From assembly GCA_029204225.1 (NCBI GenBank), contig CM055110.1, positions 37,268,960-37,332,959 on the forward strand: a stretch of 64,000 nucleotides of DNA, written 5' to 3'. Source of the DNA: Diphasiastrum complanatum (taxonomy: Eukaryota; Streptophyta; Lycopodiopsida; Lycopodiales; Lycopodiaceae). The notes under the pieces are model-generated. The model worked only from the letters and a program-made list of their open reading frames with translations. It was not told the origin of the DNA and made no database searches. This document shows positions 10,733 to 23,017 of this stretch, in pieces; position 1 is the first letter of the stretch, and each line of letters begins with the position of its first letter. The translations under genes and the position numbers were made by a program.

Positions 10733-11889
10733 GAAACTCTCACTAATCCGACCTTACAGCCATTTCAAACTAGTGGCAAGTTCCTTTGCCTAGCTCTTCC
10801 ACTTTTCACCCATTTCTTAAACCACGACAAGTGAGTTGATGAGCAATGGACCACCCCCTTTCAAACTTGGTTGGTAAGTATTAAATGGAGGGATAAAATA
10901 TGACTTGCCCGTTTGAGTCCTCATTATGCTATTGGTCCATTTATATAAAGTTGCCTCTAGCAACTCAACACATAGTAGGCAATGCCCCCACCCCAAAGAA
11001 TGGTCTTGAGTAGTTTCTATTTGGCAAGGTCCATGTGCCACCTCATCTTCCACATGGTGGCAACTCAACGTTAAGTTTGGAGAGAGAGAAAGACCAATTT
11101 CTTTTTTCCATGGGCTAATGGGAGAACTTCGTTTTGAATCACGGACTTGTGAGGCATTGTAGTTTAGAATCACCCTTGATTGAAGACGTTATAAACTAGT
11201 TAGTTAAGCTGAGATTAAATAGGACCAATCACCTACAAACATAGTAGCAACCAAATGTGTTTTTGAAACAAACTTGTTTGAGAATTATGAAAGAACCAAC
11301 ATTTTTCTTTCCTATTTAAAACGTAATTGTTTTTGTTCATGAGATTGTGCATGGCCATTTCTATGTTTCCTTTGATGTTTTTTCTTGTACAATATCTAAT
11401 GGGCATTTCACCCCCTTCAAAATAGCAAAATATTTCATTTTTTGGCAAACTAAAATCAACAAAAGTTTTCAAACATTGGGTTTTTTTTTTTCTTTAAAGT
11501 TTGAAATGTATTACAAATGTTTCATATTTTGACCCTTAAAATGTTTGGTTGCTACCCTGCCTACAAACACTAGCTAAAGCCTACTAGACATAATTGGTAC
11601 ACCTATTCATCAACGTGGCACCCAGGTTAGGTTTAGTAAAAGATCGCAAAACTCTCATCCCCCCCCTCTCATACCATCACTCACATCGTATGGAGCTTTT
11701 CCCATATCAAGAAATGTTCCGAGTATAGAACAATTTTTTTAACCAAGCAACTCTCTTACCTCACACATATATTACATTTGTTGGTTTATTCTAGGGTTAT
11801 ATAGCTTACATATTTTTCCATTAGAATCTCAAAATATATTGGACCAAAATTACAATATGTTGATTGTGGCTTGAAGATTGAATTATTGT
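10733..11889 (+). repeat. Dispersed 1.15-kb repeat, copy 1
   Basis: Matches the reverse complement of 23018-24147 with roughly 80-85% identity by eye, with many small indels. The outer edge GAAACTCTCAC begins exactly where the chromovirus LTR ends, so this copy may have been cut by that insertion. No coding content was recognised. In the layout before the inferred 14.3-48.6 kb inversion, the two copies would be direct rather than inverted. Confidence 0.75.
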
Positions 11890-13436
11890 TTCCACCAATC
11901 GCAATTTGTTGGCAAATGAACCTTGATTCTTCAAAAAATTGATCGGGTCCAATTTGAATAGGAAAGAATCATATCCAAAAAAAAAAAAGGACGGTTTTAT
12001 GATTGTGACATTAATGATTCTTTATTTTGGCTTTCCAATGTTTGGATTTGTATTCACATGTTTACCTAATATATTGTGATGGATGTTTGATGATGGATCA
12101 TGAATAAATCATAAATTACAATGATAAGTGCAAGTTGGAGCATGCAATCTAGTTTGTGAAGTTTGAAATGCGTTCATTCAACATTGTCATGTGCACTTGT
12201 GAGTCTATGAACGCTGAATTTTAATATGGTTCTAGGCTTCAACTTTCTACCTACAACTTGGCATGCACATTGCTCCTGATGCCACCCCCAAGTGCAATGA
12301 CAAGTGTGATGGACTCAATGTAGATAAGCTGCCAGAGCTCTGCAATGCAAACCAAGAAGTTAGTGAGGAAGAAAGAGAGCAAATTGCCGACTTCTTATGT
12401 TTTGTATGCCCTTTTTCTTTACCATGGATTGATAGCCTTGGCTATCAGTCAATTATATATGCATAATTGTTGAAAAGTGAAGTGGTAAATCACATTCTGT
12501 AACTTGGCTGACAAGTCAAAACTCAATCCCTCATCCATTGATGTGCTCTTATTTCAAAACAATGGCTTACAATGGGATATGTACAAATCAGATGACAAGC
12601 ATGTTGGAATTTTAATTTCACTTCAAACCCCATTCGATTTAGTTGCCTCTATATACATTACCATCTATTTCTTTCAAATATCCACGACAGAGTCCCGGAC
12701 CTAGTTATTTATTTGGGAACATGCTGCAAATGAAGAACTTGCAAAAATACATGCAAGTTCGAGACATGTTCGTGACACTACACAAAGTCAACCCATTAAG
12801 TCAAAGGAATGCCAAAGTGTCACATCTTGCGAGAGTCGGATCCATTTGATAGTCGAAAATTCCTCAACTCGACAATCCTTTGACAGTTAATAGTCGGCAC
12901 CATCGACTCGACAATTTTCGAAAGACATTTGAACCCAATGGCTACACATCTCAAGCACTATCCTTACTACTATCAAACGCGACTTTACACCCGCTTCACT
13001 GGACAATTAGCTCAACATCTAACAACCAATAGAGTAATAATGCATTGTACATAAACACAGTGTAAGACGCACATATAAGGCGTCAGATCAAATGAATCTC
13101 ATCAATAACGTATTTGAGATGTCTAGCACTATCGTCCAGTTCTAAATTGTTCTGCTAGGCTTGTATATTGACAAGTAGATTTCCTTACAACAATCTCATG
13201 TACATTCGTGCAATTCTAATATACTATGTGTTTTCCAATGATTGTATAATGTGTGAATGATTATTGTTGTTTCTACTTTCAAGAGTGAATCATAAACTCT
13301 TTATTTTTCTTGTGTATAATTGACTGAGTTGAAGTGCAGAATCCTGGTTGTCCTTGACGTCTTTGTAGTTCCATAACTATGGTTGTCTAAAACACCTATT
13401 GACTCATCAAATAATAGATTGGTTCTGTTGTGACAA
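11890..13436. other. Gene-poor stretch, no supported gene
   Basis: AT-rich sequence with short open frames only. A 67-codon frame at 12263-12466 has an acidic helix-like stretch (NANQEVSEEEREQIADFL) but resembles nothing I can name. A frame near 12676-12849 contains PGPSYLFGN, too short to assign. No repeats or RNA genes were seen. Confidence 0.5.
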
Positions 13437-14319
13437 ATGATTCAATGTTGTGAGAATGGTCCAAATGGGATGGGGCTTAATAAAGTGACTATAAAGAATA
13501 AATATCCATTACCCAAGATGGATGACCTTGAAGATCACTTGGGTGGAGCACGGTATGTCACCAAGATAGATCTCAGGACATGGTACCATCAAATAAGAAT
13601 TAAGTTGGAAGATGTCCAAAAGATAGGATTTTGTTCTAGATTTGGTCATTATGAATTTCTAGTGTTGTCATTTGGATTAACAAATGCTCCAGCAACGTTC
13701 CAGCAAATGATGAACGATTTATTTCATCCATATTTCGGGAAGTTTGTGGTAGTATTCTTAGATGACATTATCGTTTACAGTAAATCCTTGGTGGAACATG
13801 TAGAACACTTAAAACTCGTCTTGATGAAACCCGTAGGGAGTTACTCTACGCTAAAGAGTCCAAGTGCGAATTCTTTAAGCAAGAGTTGCTTTATCTCGGT
13901 CATAAGATCACAGTAAATGGAATCAAGATTGACGAGGATAAAATCAAGATTGTGATTGAGTGGCCAGTTCCAGAAACTGTGAGGCAAGTAAAGTCTTTTT
14001 TAGGTTTTACACTTTTCTTCAAAAGATTTATTGAGGATTATGCTAAGTTAGCAGCACCGCTTAATAATCTGACAAAAGAAATTGTTAATAGAAAGAAACA
14101 GAGGAATCAACCTAGCCGGCCTGTTGTTTGGAACGAGGAATTGAATCAATGTTTGAGAAACTTAAAACAATGATTGTTTCAGCTCCCGTGTTACAAATTG
14201 CAAATCCAGATTTACCTTACGTCGTGAGAACGGACGCAAGTGATGTTGCAGTTGGAGCGGTTCTATTACAAATGGATAGGCCACTAGCGTTTGAGACCAA
14301 AAAATTCACTGGTCCTCAG
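13437..14319 (+). pseudogene. Ty3/gypsy reverse transcriptase and start of RNase H (5' half at an inversion edge)
   Basis: Plus-strand gypsy Pol. RT reads [53 protein letters not shown] and the active box [12 protein letters not shown]. After a frameshift near 13830-13900 it reads [12 protein letters not shown] and VKSFLGFTLFFKRFI, then enters RNase H with VVRTDASDVAVGAVLLQ and LAFETKKFTGPQ. The reading stops dead at 14319 in the middle of RNase H and switches to minus-strand copia. The missing continuation of RNase H (TTQEKELFAVIHALKT) begins at 48621 on the minus strand, which supports an inversion. Frameshifts make it non-functional. Confidence 0.88.
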
Positions 14320-14783
14320 GATGCCCCAACCTTCTATGCCATAACTCCTCCTTAGACAAAAGAGAAACTTCACAAAAGTTTGCATTCTCATAAGAATGCA
14401 ACTTGAAGATTCCACCATATCTAGATCCATTAGCTAGGATCTCATCATTTTTCTTGATAAAACAAGTATTGGAATTAAATTTTACATCACAACCACTATC
14501 AAGCAACTTTCCAACACTAATCAAGTTCTTTGTAAGCTTAGGAATAAAAAAAAAACATTGGAAAGTGATAGAACTTTAGAAGAAGCAAGTTCAATGGAAT
14601 GTTGTCAATTCCTTCAATAAAGCATTCATGATCATTTGTAGTATAAATAGATCTTTTAAGTCCTTTATAAGGTACAATAGAGTCAAAGGAATCCTTTGAA
14701 CAACACATATGTGAAGAGGCTCCACTATCAATGTACCAAGCTCCATCTTTCTTGAAGGGTGATGAAGAAAAGCTTGACACCAT
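14320..14783 (-). pseudogene. Ty1/copia protease and start of GAG-pre-integrase
   Basis: Continuation of the copia polyprotein after gag on the minus strand. The aspartic protease signature is WYIDSGASSHMC, followed by VGKLLDSGCDVKF, GGIFKLHSYEN and the GAG-pre-integrase motif LWHRRLGHP. It breaks off at 14320. The frame shifts near 14540. The next part of such a domain, starting NFKSMFSMI, is found at 48622. Confidence 0.82.
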
Positions 14784-14816
14784 AAGTGATCCTTCTCCAT
14801 CACTTGCAATAAAATC

Positions 14817-15740
14817 TTATTCTTTCTCATTAGAGAGATTTGCTTGTTTGAGTTGATTTTTCTTTTTGAAGCAATTAGAGGCATAGTGCCCCTTCTTGCC
14901 ACAAAAGAAACACTTGACTTTCTTTTTCTTGGTCTTTGAAGTAGAAAGATGAGATGAGTCATCCTCTTCACCATCTTTGTCTCTTTCCTTGGCTTTGTCT
15001 TTGTTGAAAGCTTGAGAAAATTGGTTCTTGCTCCTTCCTTTATGCTTGTCCTTGACAAAGAGAGCTTTGTCACTTCCAATATGCTCGAGTTTGTTCATCC
15101 TAGACAGTTTGTAACTTTGCCTAGCTTCTTCAGAGATGAGAATTCCTTGAAGAGTTTCCAAATTGGGCAACTCCTCCTTAATGGCAAAGGATTGAACGAG
15201 ATTATCATAGTCATCTTTTAAGCCATTTAGAATGACTTGTACTACTAGCTCATCTTGATTGATTGTGACACCAACACAAGCAAGCTCTCTATGAAGGTCT
15301 TTTACTCTTAGAACATAATTTGATGCACTCTCCTCACTTCTTTGAAAACCTTGGAAAATCTGATTTCTAAGATTGAGTATTCTAGAAGTGTTCTTAGCTT
15401 CATAGATGGACTTAAGTGCATCCCAAACATCTTTGGTAGTGGTGTAAGATCCTATTTCTCTTAGAATCTCATTAGAGACATTCATTTTAATGAAGTGTAG
15501 AGCCATTCTAGCTCTCTTCTTGTACTTTGGTATTTCAAGCTGTGCTTGAGGCTCCTCTTCAATACCAAGTACTATGTCCATAACATCCTGGAGTATCAAA
15601 ATAGACTCCATTCTTACCTTCCATATTGAGTAATTAGAAGTACTTAGTCTTTCACTTGCTTCTAGAAGATATTCTCCCACATATGCCATATTGTGAAGAC
15701 TTCTTGTTATTGGACAATTATATGTTTGAGCTTGTTCCAA
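14817..15740 (-). CDS. Ty1/copia Gag with CCHC zinc knuckle
   Basis: Open frame of 307 residues on the minus strand. It opens with a DUF4219/UBN2-like copia Gag (NYSIWKVRMESIL, KDVWDALKSIYE, LRNQIFQGFQRSEESASNY, VILNGLKDDYDNLV). It ends with a lysine-rich stretch and one nucleocapsid zinc knuckle, CFFCGKKGHYASNC (C-x2-C-x4-H-x4-C). It would package the RNA in virus-like particles. The frame is intact, but protease and pol downstream are cut at 14320. The leader or LTR lies at 15741-16281. Confidence 0.87.
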   Translation of the reverse strand: MEQAQTYNCPITRSLHNMAYVGEYLLEASERLSTSNYSIWKVRMESILILQDVMDIVLGIEEEPQAQLEIPKYKKRARMALHFIKMNVSNEILREIGSYTTTKDVWDALKSIYEAKNTSRILNLRNQIFQGFQRSEESASNYVLRVKDLHRELACVGVTINQDELVVQVILNGLKDDYDNLVQSFAIKEELPNLETLQGILISEEARQSYKLSRMNKLEHIGSDKALFVKDKHKGRSKNQFSQAFNKDKAKERDKDGEEDDSSHLSTSKTKKKKVKCFFCGKKGHYASNCFKKKNQLKQANLSNEKE

Positions 15741-16281
15741 TCAGACTTAATGTTGCTACTCTCTTTCACTATAGATATTTTCAAGGATGTACTACCATCC
15801 TATGTAAAAAACTTGCAACTGTATTTGAGATAGATCTCAAATATTCCACAAAACAAGATGATCTAGATCAGTCTCTCAAAATTGATTGAGACACATAGAC
15901 AAGTTTGAATTCTACTTTCGGCACGTGTTAGATGCTTAAAAAGAAAACACTAATGCTTCACAGAAGGCTCAAAGGTGTTCAATAACATCACACTTTGTCT
16001 TGATCTTCAGTTTCTTGTGTTGGATACTCAAAACAATGGATTAAGAATCAAGCGAGATTGAATCAAATCAAAAAGTGGTCACTCGGATTTTGGACCTCTC
16101 CCTACCCTCTTTAAGAGCTTATAACTCTTGGTAGACATATCAGATTGATCTGGGATTGATTGCAATGGAAAGTACTCTTCATAAGCTTTCCATCAAGCTA
16201 TAACACCACTATTTGTGGACCAAATAGCAAGGAATTAAAGGGGACTGAAAATATCTAATTTTTTTGTTTTCATTTTCAACA
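15741..16281 (-). repeat. Putative copia LTR and leader
   Basis: On the minus strand a TGTTGAAAATGAAAA start lies at 16281, and this region precedes the copia gag. The same 15-base tip opens the copia 3' LTR at 56172, but similarity ends there. I see no clear TGGTATCAGAGC-type primer site, so the inner edge of the LTR is not fixed. Confidence 0.45.
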
Positions 16282-16288
16282 CAGTGGC

Positions 16289-17260
16289 CTTTTTGGGAGT
16301 AGTGCGGTATGCCCAGATAGCGGAGAACAGTTTGGTTTTCCAATCTGATTGACTCATTTCGACTATCTTGGTTAGGATCTTACAAATCGTCTTGTTGGTG
16401 GATTCTGCCTGGCCATTACATCTAGGATAGTATAGAGAGTACTTTTGTGGTGGACAACAAGGTAATGGCGGAGGAGATTATCGATCACTTCCTTTAAGAA
16501 GTGAGCGCCTCGGTCACTAACAAGCTCAATTGGACAGCTGAAACTCATGATAATGTTTTCATAAAGAAAATGTGCTACGGTCTTTGCATTGGCGTCATTT
16601 GTTGCACATGCTTCTACCCACTTGGTTGTGTAATCCGTTGCGATCAAGATATACCGTGCTTGGGTATTCTTTGCTGCTGGGCTGATGGGCCCAACAAAGT
16701 CTATACCCCACTTATGGAAGGCTTCGCCTTCCATAATAGGGGTCAACGAGGTGAAGTCTGCTTTTGTATTCTTTTTGGCTCGTTGGCAAACATCACATGT
16801 TTTAATGATAGCAAAGGTATTCTTGAACAGTGATGGCCACCATAAGCCCGCTCTGAGGATGATTTTAGCAGTTGCTTCAGCTGAGAAGTGATCGTCGCCA
16901 ATGCCCTCATGTGCTTGAGATATGATAGGACATATCTCAGATTCATAGGCACATCTGCGTATAGTAATGTCAGTGCCCCTTTTATATAATTGTCCTGCTA
17001 TGAGTTGAAAGGGTGCTGCTTTTAGCAAAATTTCCTTTTTGCTACTGTACTCAAGCCTTCTTTGAGTCTGCCGGTGGTTAGGAGCTGAGTGATTTCCTCA
17101 GCCCACAAGGGAGTGGCGTCGATCTGAAAAAGGCATGCATCAGGTAGATCATCATTGACTAGGTGGTGCATCAGCCTTTTCAGCATTGGGAAGTCTGGAA
17201 AGGTGATCGGCCATGAAATGTTGTGTTCCTTTCCTGACGACTACTTGGAAATTGAATTTC
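16289..17260 (-). pseudogene. Ty3/gypsy RNase H end and integrase fragment
   Basis: From 17260 on the minus strand: FQVVVRKGTQHFMADHLSRL (end of RNase H), a linker with ATPLWAEEITQLLTTG and LIAGQLYKRGTDITIRRC, the integrase zinc-binding region (HEGIGDDH…CDVCQRAKK) and the catalytic core (KWGIDFVGPISP, YILIATDYTTKWVEA, ELVSDRGAHF). The end near 16372-16470 is scrambled by a frameshift around VVHHKSTLYT. This is a different gypsy lineage from the chromoviruses, judged by the ADHLSRL-type RNase H and GIDFVGP core. The copia LTR tip at 16281 marks where copia inserted. Confidence 0.85.
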
Positions 17261-18436
17261 TCGAGTATTAAGAGCCATCAAGCTATGAATGTTTTACAAG
17301 TAGAGGTGAGGAAGTCCTCCAAATCCGAGATAGAGCCTCCAAATGTCCTCCAAGCATCTTGCAAGCTTCAAGATGCTGTCCAACTCCAAGCTAGGATGCC
17401 TCCACCTGCAAGTAAGGATCTGCAAGCCTCCAAGGACCTCTCCTCCACCTGTGTCCCTACTCTTAAACACAAAGATAGATAACAAGCTAGCCTCAAGTAT
17501 TCACCACCCAACCATATCTAGATCCAAGCTCCAAGCAAGACCTATCTAGCACCCCCTTGTTAACCATAAACAAATCACAAGCATACCACAACACTCCATA
17601 GCATACTCAAGATCCAAATCCTACTTATGTTCCATACCATAAGCAAGATCTAGACCCTAAGCATACAACCACAAGAAAGTACTCTACACACTAGTAGCAA
17701 CGCTAGAGCATAAGCAAAGCAAACAAGAGAGATCTCTCCCCCAATGGGCGCCCTACTACCCTCCAATGAGAGATCCCCCCCGCCCCCAATGGGCGCCCTA
17801 CTACCCTCATATAGATGGCCCATGGACCCCTCCAATGCACTATGGAGTTTGATGCTCATCCAATGAGAGAGAGAGAGAGAGAGAAGCCTAGGGGAGTTAA
17901 AGAATCTCCAAGAGCCTCCATAGGCTTATGGAATGTCAAGAGACTCCTTCCATAACCTATGACTCTTTGAATGTCTTTTTTGTGGGAGTTGGGAACTCAA
18001 TGGACCCTTTGGGAGGGCACCCTCCTACTAGGTCCCAACGCCCAAGTTGTGCAAGTATACTTTGGTCCTAGACCAATAAAGTGATATGGTTCAAGGTTGA
18101 GGACCAAGGTTTAGAAAAATAGTCATCCAATGACTTTCTAACACCTCTCTAGGCTCCATACCTCCATCCAAGGCATAGACACCTACCTGCCCTTAACCAA
18201 GGACACTAGTACCTTAATCTAAGGCACCTATCCTTAATACTAAGGGTACCCCTTATCCAAGGATCACGTGACTCCATACCTCTGACTAAGGTATAGTCAC
18301 TTGTCTGTCCTTATCCAAGGGCACATACTCTTAATCCTAAGGGTACCTTGCCATTTAGCCCCCAACACTAAATGGACCAATAGGGGTCTGAAGTACTGCT
18401 AGTTACATAGGTATGTAAAATTTCTTCCCCCTAAAC
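17261..18436. other. Non-coding stretch, probably LTR-derived
   Basis: C-rich and CT-rich sequence with local duplications (CCAATGGGCGCCCTACTACC at about 17741 and again at about 17786), an AG microsatellite at 17867-17884, and repeated CCTTATCCAAGG-like units at 18180-18330. On the minus strand a TGTTGGGGGC tip near 18367 follows a purine tract after the chromodomain stop, which would suit a 3' LTR. I could not find a second copy, so this is tentative. Confidence 0.35.
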
Positions 18437-19200
18437 TTAGATTTTTCCTTGTAGGAAAAAATTTGAAATATTCTTCTGGATATCAGCCTCCTTTTCCCAA
18501 ATATCCTCCTCTTCTGATTTGCCCCTCCACCTGACTAAAAATTCCCGAAGCACTCTACTCTGTAGAGTCCTTTGCCGGCTATTAACATTCTTAACGGTTA
18601 CCTTGTTCAATTTCTTATAGTTGATGCGAAACCTTAAAGTCCCATCCTCCTTGCAACCATAACCGTTGGTGATGCCCAAGGAGACTTACTAGGTTGTACC
18701 CACCCCTTTTCCAGGTAATCATGTAAATGCCTACTTACCTCAGCCTCTTCCGATGCACTCATCCTATAAGGACGCTGTGCGATTGGAATTGCTCCAGGTA
18801 TTAGGTCAATTTTAGGATCAATTGTCCTTTCTGGTGGTAAACCTACAGGAAGGTCTAAAAAAACATCATTGAATTCCTGCCTAAGTTCATTATAGGCTTC
18901 AAATTCTACAGTGTTCTCACTGGGTATATTCATGGCATTTCTGCTAAGTTCTTCATCATTGAAGCAAATGATATCATTATGAAAACATAAATAAACTTTA
19001 AAATCAAAATTCTTCATAATAGAATTAAGTTCCTGTTTAGAAAAAGAGTTAACATTTTTAGTGTCAACACTTAAACTATCCTTGATCTTAATTAAAGAAT
19101 TCTCATGCATAAAAGATAAAGATTTTTCAACAAAATCAATTCTCAATGACTTGTCTTATCAAAATGCCATTGTTGCCCGAGAACAATATCTACATTAGCT
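18437..19200 (-). pseudogene. Internally deleted chromovirus: RT start fused to chromodomain
   Basis: Minus strand from about 19146: end of the protease-RT linker (EFNDVFLDLPVGLPPERTID, a hallmark just before gypsy RT), RT fingers (MSASEEAEVSRHLHDYLEKG, WVQPSKSPWASPTVMV), a frameshift, then LRFRINYKKLNKVTVKN. The reading then jumps straight to a chromodomain, RVLREFLVRWRGKSEEEDIW, with EKEADIQKN after it. The RT palm, RNase H and integrase core that should lie between are gone. The join is near 18590. Confidence 0.85.
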
Positions 19201-20098
19201 AATGCAACAACACAACGAATTTCAAGATGAGTTTTTGCAGGAGGAACAGAACACCGACGGTCCGTTATCTGCTTCGATCCTCGAAAAAGAACAACCCCCA
19301 TAGGAACTCGCAGTATTCTTTGAACTTCTGCAGGCTCAAATCACAATGTCGTTCCATAGCGCAATGAAATCTCTCACTGGTATCCAATGTTATATCCATC
19401 AAAGTTTTCAGCTACCCACAATTCCAGATGAACAGCGAAAACCAGACGAGATTCTAGAAATTTTTTAGATTCTCATGAATCTGATGAATATAGGTGTTGC
19501 TAAGGGGACTACCATCACCTTACCTATGTCTTATAAAGATTATTCAGCAGTATCCATTGCTATCATTGATAGTGGAGCAGGCATAAATATAATGGCTTTG
19601 TCACTAGCAAAGTCATGGGGGTTCAATACCTTAGATAAGTCACGTTACAAACTTCGTATGGCTGATCAACGAATAACCGCCGACCTTGTAGGTCACTTAT
19701 TGAATATTCCAGTGTATATTGCAGGAGTCAAATTTACCATCGATTGCGTCATTCTCGATCTACCAGATGATCCAAATACATATAAACTCCTTCTCAGCAC
19801 ACCCTGGCTATAGATGGCAGACGTTGTCCAAGATTGGAAGCGTAGCAAAATAACCTTTGGCAACAGCGAAAAACGAGTCACCGTTGACTCGAATGGCCAC
19901 GTAAGGCCAGCCAAAGTTTATGATAATTGGTCATCTACAACAAATGACAAATCCGATAGTGTTCCAATCCAATCGAAAGGACACTATACAAGATCAACTG
20001 ATATTATAAATTGGGGTCAAGCACTGGCCATTGTGGACTGTGACATCCAAAGTTTCCAACACCACGACTTGCAACCTTTGTTCCACTCGTGGGTCTAG
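19201..20098 (+). pseudogene. Retroelement aspartic protease fragment
   Basis: Plus-strand reading with a retropepsin active site IIDSGAGINIM, then GFNTLDKSRYKLRMADQ and LLSTPWL, typical of gypsy-type proteases. A stop at about 19811-19813 is followed in frame by DWKRSKITFG and more polyprotein. The residues before 19475 are broken by stops. No RT follows; the element has lost the rest of pol. It may belong to the same group as the plus-strand integrase tail at 56964. Confidence 0.7.
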
Positions 20099-23017
20099 GT
20101 AGTCCCTTGGTAATGTGGAAGCTGTCAAGGAGCTTCACGTATGGTCAGCTGATTTTTCTAGGTTTTGCTGCTGTTATTGGTTTTGGCATTGAGATCTAGT
20201 GAGGACTCTAACAGGTTCGGAAGAGATGTGGCATGCGGGTAGAATCCTGCTAGGTTGCTTTGGGCAATCTTTGAAACTGTGTTTTCGAACATAGTCTGGA
20301 CACTCATCATATTTTATAGTTTGAATTTTACATCCTGTAATGTATACACAAAAAGACGATGTAATATCTATGGCATCCAAGCCTTTTGTGGTAATGGAAA
20401 AAAAAAATGCCAGTTTTAATACATGAAAAAAAAAAAAAAAAGTGGACGCAATACCATAAAAGGAAGATGTGCTAGAAATTGTCATGACACCTATCAAGAG
20501 ACATTGAGAGGATTATCAGTAGTACAGAGTGGAGACAACCACTTTCACTTCGAAAGTTGTCTCACATTGAGGTCCTCACAAGAGACGTGTTTGTTTACAT
20601 TGAAATCCATTAAAATTTTGAATCTAGTTAGTATCTTCTTGCATTTAAAGATAGAATACGGTTAATATTACATGGCATGCCATGTGCTATATAATTGGTG
20701 AAATGAAACTCAAAACTTGCAAGGAGAAATCAGCCAGTTGCATTGATTTTAGAAAAAAATCTTGTATGTGTGCAAAGGTAGAACTATCCAGATTGAAATA
20801 GAGAAACTCTCTAAGAGATTAATTTGAGTAATCTGGAACTAGAGGAGTTTTGGGGTTATTGAGCTGTGAGATATTCATTGATATGGGAAGTAGTGATAAA
20901 GAATAAATTAAGATTCGCTGATTGTAAAATTTTACTTGCAGATTGTCAAAATCCGATAAGTCTCTTCATGATAAGCTTAAACTTTTGCAATTTTTTTCAT
21001 ATCCTTTCTATCTATTGTTGAGGTGGTGAAGGTGTAGTTCCTATATTACATATAGCTACTACTCGTGTAGGTGTGAATGCTGCTTTTGTACTAGTTCCAC
21101 ATTTAACTATTCTGGTCTCAATTCCCTTCTATCATTGGTAGGAAGAGCCAGTAGATAAGTCTCTTCTCTTCTTGGAGAGCTCAAACTTTTACACAGAAAT
21201 TTTTTGCAACTATATATTTTTGACATTGTGGAGGTGTGGTTGCTTATAGGTGTGAATGTTAGTTTTGTACTAGTATAACCTATAGTTGATGATGACGACG
21301 TAGAGAACAAGTCTCGTTATGATGTTAAAAACAAGTGTTAAGTGTAGGTGATAGAGTTTGATGTAGGAGTAACAGACAATGAAATGTCAATAATGGCAGT
21401 GGTCTAAGTACTTTCATAGTAGTTACAAGTGGAACATATGAGGATCATGCATCTCCCCAAATTATCAATTGGTACATTTGATTCTACTTCTAGATTGGAA
21501 AAGAGCTTAGGAAAGTTTGTCTCCATGGGGCTATGGTGAGATGAAGTGAATAAGCAACTTATTGTTATGAGCAACTTTGTGTCATTAATGTATGTGTGGA
21601 CTTTCCATACCCTTGTCAAGAATTTAGTTGATGATTCCTTGGACATATGAAACATTCATCGAGTTACCCTCTCACTCATTGCAAATTTTATTCTGATATG
21701 ATTGAAATGAGTGAATTTTCTCTCAATAGAGGGTGCCCATGTATGCATGCATACATCACTAAAACACATTTAATCCTGGTTGCAAGGCATTATATCTTCT
21801 AAAACTTGGCATAGATACAAAATTGTAAGTCTAAGAACATAACTAATAGGTGTAATCATACTCAAATGTGCACACTAACTATCATCACTCTAGTACTTGT
21901 AGATTGGACCAAAAAATTAATTGATGAACGTTAGTTTGAAGATACATATACCCAAAAAAGCAATACATGCAAAACTCTTGACAACATAAGGAGCTAACAA
22001 AATGTTTATGGTGGGTTTTTGTTCATAACACATGCTTGGTTTGATAATACCAAAAAGCATAGCACATGATTGAGCTACTAAATTGGTGATTTATTCAAAC
22101 CACTTGCTATGGTTCAATGTACTATCACTCACACACACTCGATTTTCCTATAAATTCTTTGTGGAATCTATAATAAATGAATCAACACGTAGTGTACTTG
22201 AGGCTGAAGGACCACGTGACACGAGAGAAATAACAATATGCTTATGAGCAAGGCCTTGATTTTAGGTCAAAAGTAAAAACCAAAAATGAAAAGTATTAGG
22301 GTACTACTTGGGTAACCCTCTACAACACATTTTGTATTCTCTTTGCCATTATCTTGAGGAAAAACTTGCCAGAAGTTGTAGAAGCTAGGTTTTGATAGAT
22401 CACCCATCATAGCGGAGTTGGATAGGAGTGGTTCATGTGGCAACGAAGAGCCAAGCTTAAATTTCAGCTCATGCATGCAAAAGGACATCTAGGAGACCAT
22501 TGGATCCAGACGTTGGCTATGCCTTCAATTTGGTTGCATTTCAAAGCACCTTGTAAATATTGTACACAATGGTGCTAGCACAATAAAAAGCAAACTCAAA
22601 ACGTCTAAACAAATTGTGAAATTGCTCAATGCAATATCCACAATACAACATGACCTAAAAATTTGAACACATTCGATCCCTTGTACAACTTTCACTCGTG
22701 ATGAACACCTCAAATCAACTTTTGAGATTTTATGCATCAAGTAATGTTTTAGAATAGATTCTAATCCAATGCATGTAGAATTACCAAAATAAAATTCTCA
22801 ATTTGAAATTATGATCTCTCTTTACATGCTAGCAATAGCAATCTAAATTAACAATACATTTGTTGACTAGTTTCAATTAGTATAAAAATTTATGTAACAT
22901 ATATATATTAGGAGGTTAAAAGTGCAAAAATGAATATAAATGAGGAGAATCTATTCACAATACCAATAGTTTCAATATATACTACATTTATCGTCTGCAA
23001 TCCATGTCCAAAATCTA
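20099..23017. other. Non-coding stretch, no supported gene
   Basis: AT-rich sequence with only short open frames. Poly(A) runs lie at about 20398-20442. I recognised no domain, repeat family or RNA gene in it. Confidence 0.5.

Noticed and set aside
12676-12849. PGPSYLFGN-containing frame resembling a cytochrome P450 N-terminus
   Set aside because: The similarity is limited to a few residues, with no downstream P450 motifs (no ExxR, no heme-binding Cys region), so it is not called.
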